64,000 nt of DNA. Origin: Prosthecobacter sp. Lineage in GTDB: Bacteria > Verrucomicrobiota > Verrucomicrobiia > Verrucomicrobiales > Verrucomicrobiaceae. Numbering within the stretch: position 1 is the first letter of the stretch; each line of letters opens with the position of its first letter. Of this stretch, positions 63,301 through 64,000 are shown one piece after another. A program made the translations under genes and the position numbers. Location of the stretch: assembly GCA_019186985.1 (NCBI GenBank), contig JABARQ010000016.1, positions 1 to 64,000 on the forward strand. The letters run 5' to 3'. A model generated the notes under the pieces. It made no database searches and was not told the origin of the DNA. It saw only the letters and a list, made by a program, of their open reading frames with translations.

Positions 63301-64000
63301 GCCCCAGTCCGCACCGGCAGGCCCCAGGTCCAGGCTTCCGAACTCCGTCCAGACATGCCCGCCGACGATGCCGTTTTCATCATGATGAAAACGCAGGATC
63401 CTTGTCCCCGGGTCATAGGTGATGCGCAGCGAACCTGCCTGGCTGGCGGTGCCAAAGGTCCCGGAGGCGCCCATGGGCGCCTCATCCTGCCACCGGAACC
63501 GTCGGCCCTGGGTGCCGCCGACATTGCCGGTTTCAAGCCACACCGTGGTGCTGAAGGCTTCATGCTCCACCTGCAGCCCGATGCCGGCACCGTCGCCGTC
63601 CATCGGCGCGGACAAGGCCCCCAGACTGACGTCAAGGACCGCCTCCCAGGCTTCGGCCGCGCTCCCGCTGTTGAAGGACCAGGGCCTCATGGCGGAACCG
63701 CCCATCGCATCACCGGAAGTGAACTCCAGCCTGCCGTTTTTCTCATCAAACAGCCCGCCTCCCTCGACCTCGTCCTGCCCCCAGCGCGATTCGTCCTTGA
63801 GGTTGTCGTTGTAATTGTCCCCGCCTGCAAGGTTGGACGGGACATGTTCCGTGACCTGGAAGTTGTCCGCATGCAGGTTTCTGGCAGCCGCCACGACCGT
63901 GGTTTCGGAATAGCCGCCGACCAGGATCTGAAAGGTGTCACCGCTGCTCATGCCCCAGCCTTCCACCCCGGGCCTGAACGAATGGATGGCCGTCCAGGAG
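60301..64000 (-). CDS. Giant secreted multidomain repeat protein, 5' end beyond window
   Basis: The frame is open to the right edge and codes for at least 1233 residues; the true start is missing. In transcription order the visible part has tandem concanavalin-like repeats (ends marked by ADNF), a fibronectin-III-like domain (FDYGTTTAFG), a cadherin-like region with VLGNDDDPDGD, a BACON-like domain (WSVVTPPWIS), an He_PIG domain (LPPGLTINGSTGLISG), then a C-terminal module of about 380 residues shared with the protein at 10201-11658. Such domains bind carbohydrate or mediate adhesion. It is surely exported, but no signal peptide is seen as the start is absent. It may be a surface adhesin. Confidence 0.85.
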   Translation of the reverse strand, partial: SWTAIHSFRPGVEGWGMSSGDTFQILVGGYSETTVVAAARNLHADNFQVTEHVPSNLAGGDNYNDNLKDESRWGQDEVEGGGLFDEKNGRLEFTSGDAMGGSAMRPWSFNSGSAAEAWEAVLDVSLGALSAPMDGDGAGIGLQVEHEAFSTTVWLETGNVGGTQGRRFRWQDEAPMGASGTFGTASQAGSLRITYDPGTRILRFHHDENGIVGGHVWTEFGSLDLGPAGADWGLDEASRFDISVVGEASGIVVASGDAFADNFEAASAQPSGLTGVPSGQDDFSGVSKNTLIWGKDVKRGSGQLTQADGVLRFTSSGTAEDDVMAWPWLVAAPFAASWMVQADVHVPWMPLANGHTAAGMGVLVLNGADPLDTFSATLENFRNPGEPQRFHFLGNVDVNDDGTETYSPAASSHAAVRVAWDAAAGTLTAAFDPDGPLNGYSWTVIKTFRPATEGWGMKGSGKFSVFIAGYSEMTQVTAAHDIYADNFRVFGILGTPLPPLVKALPATGINHEEAALQGTVDARGFPRDVFFDYGTTTAFGTTLAADPGEVSDTGAKPVSVLLTGLAPHTKYHYRVRAASVQGTAGSAPLSFTTANRPPVTEDDSFTVLPESTVVLDVLGNDDDPDGDILTITSVKPLAPGLKFKNNGGHLVVTTPASFTQPVTFFYNIKDGFGGVTEGTATVEPGTLMLDLNEKDDLVSKGGGYDVEVSSDGLWSVVTPPWISAEPATGTGDGTVTLTVLPNTSLKPRTAVVKIGGRQHTVTQAGVLKPSISVPAMIEPAIVSGSYQLLIPVVNLPVTFSVKNLPPGLTINGSTGLISGKPLKGGRTYTVQISAKNAAGAADDVLEFDIPVDELPPGIAGVFHGLVSPHPLINNNLGSRLELTVAGTGSVTGKIITGTSTQTFTTSLNADVSSPDNPLCTIPLTAKNRPPQALNLTFSGSGSSAAGEVVQGVEQTTATLWRNPWTKDDKASDFKGLHTFSILQQDADTVLPQGSGFGSFTVAEANGGLSVGGRLADGSTFTTGTFVSQGGDILVYQSLYSAGGSLAGVLNVSTGAVPADNDVSGDLQWFKPPQGATSKDAVYRGGIGPLPLSVEGGGYGAPAPGDIILGSGTGPDNALLEFRAGGLDDEAMEFDVSVSIANPSATGTTNTAVVSKDSTVNPNLVKITKFDVKTGAVAGEFTLQTTPPRKTTWQAQLSQEMGVMEARGFFLFPTSSQTNAPRLSGRVVLKDGP
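62520..64000 (-). repeat. Tandem concanavalin-like repeats in the giant protein gene
   Basis: Units of roughly 190 to 220 codons each end in a variant of the segment WGM...GYSE...ADNF. One unit lies at about 62520-63180, the next at about 63210-63840, and a third is cut by the window edge. TFRPATEGWGMKG near 62640 matches FRPGVEGWGMSS near 63970 closely, the clearest sign of duplication. Confidence 0.65.

Overview
The window looks like a chromosomal segment of a Verrucomicrobiota bacterium, most plausibly from the Verrucomicrobiales (Prosthecobacter/Verrucomicrobium-like). The reasons are the high GC content, a cytochrome-like DUF1549/DUF1553 gene followed directly by a DUF1501 gene, a formylglycine sulfatase, two PQQ-like beta-propeller proteins, many proteins with signal peptides, and large putative-Ig (He_PIG) proteins. 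This assignment is an inference from gene content. No rRNA or tRNA gene was found that would fix the taxonomy.

Layout. 1-3.6 kb is an accessory stretch of less GC-rich DNA with small membrane, lipoprotein and DUF2806 genes, all on the minus strand, with structured ends that recall integron cassettes. 3.6-14.7 kb holds a small protein kinase divergent from a sulfatase, a first exopolysaccharide cluster (FAD oxidoreductase, glycosyltransferase, polyprenyl-phosphate sugar transferase), a secreted He_PIG protein, a NosR-like FMN-binding membrane protein and a sugar nucleotidyltransferase. 14.8-23.9 kb is a set of secreted proteins, with an alpha/beta hydrolase, the DUF1549/DUF1553-DUF1501 pair, an alpha-helical carbohydrate-enzyme-like protein and a DUF1080-like protein.

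23.9-29.3 kb is the main accessory insert. It has a 1375-residue protein with an N-terminal Mrr-like nuclease, a P-loop NTPase and a long helical C-terminal region, which is the architecture of antiviral STAND (Avs-like) proteins. It is transcribed divergently from an AAA/DUF4143 ATPase. This is the strongest candidate for an undescribed defence system.

29.4-41.2 kb contains a class C beta-lactamase-fold hydrolase, an SGNH-like secreted protein, xylose isomerase, ThrH, and a second polysaccharide operon with overlapping genes (WbuB-like glycosyltransferase, WecA-like phosphotransferase, O-antigen ligase/polymerase, APC permease).

41.3-53.1 kb is housekeeping: tgt-yajC-secDF, a two-component system, accB-accC, a secreted methyltransferase, pyrH, a Nudix hydrolase and a short-chain dehydrogenase. 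53.2-64 kb returns to envelope and secreted proteins: two PQQ-like propellers, a site-2 protease with CBS domains, a secreted hypothetical protein, an exported peroxiredoxin, and a giant repeat protein that runs off the right edge. The giant protein shares its C-terminal module with the He_PIG protein at 10.2 kb.
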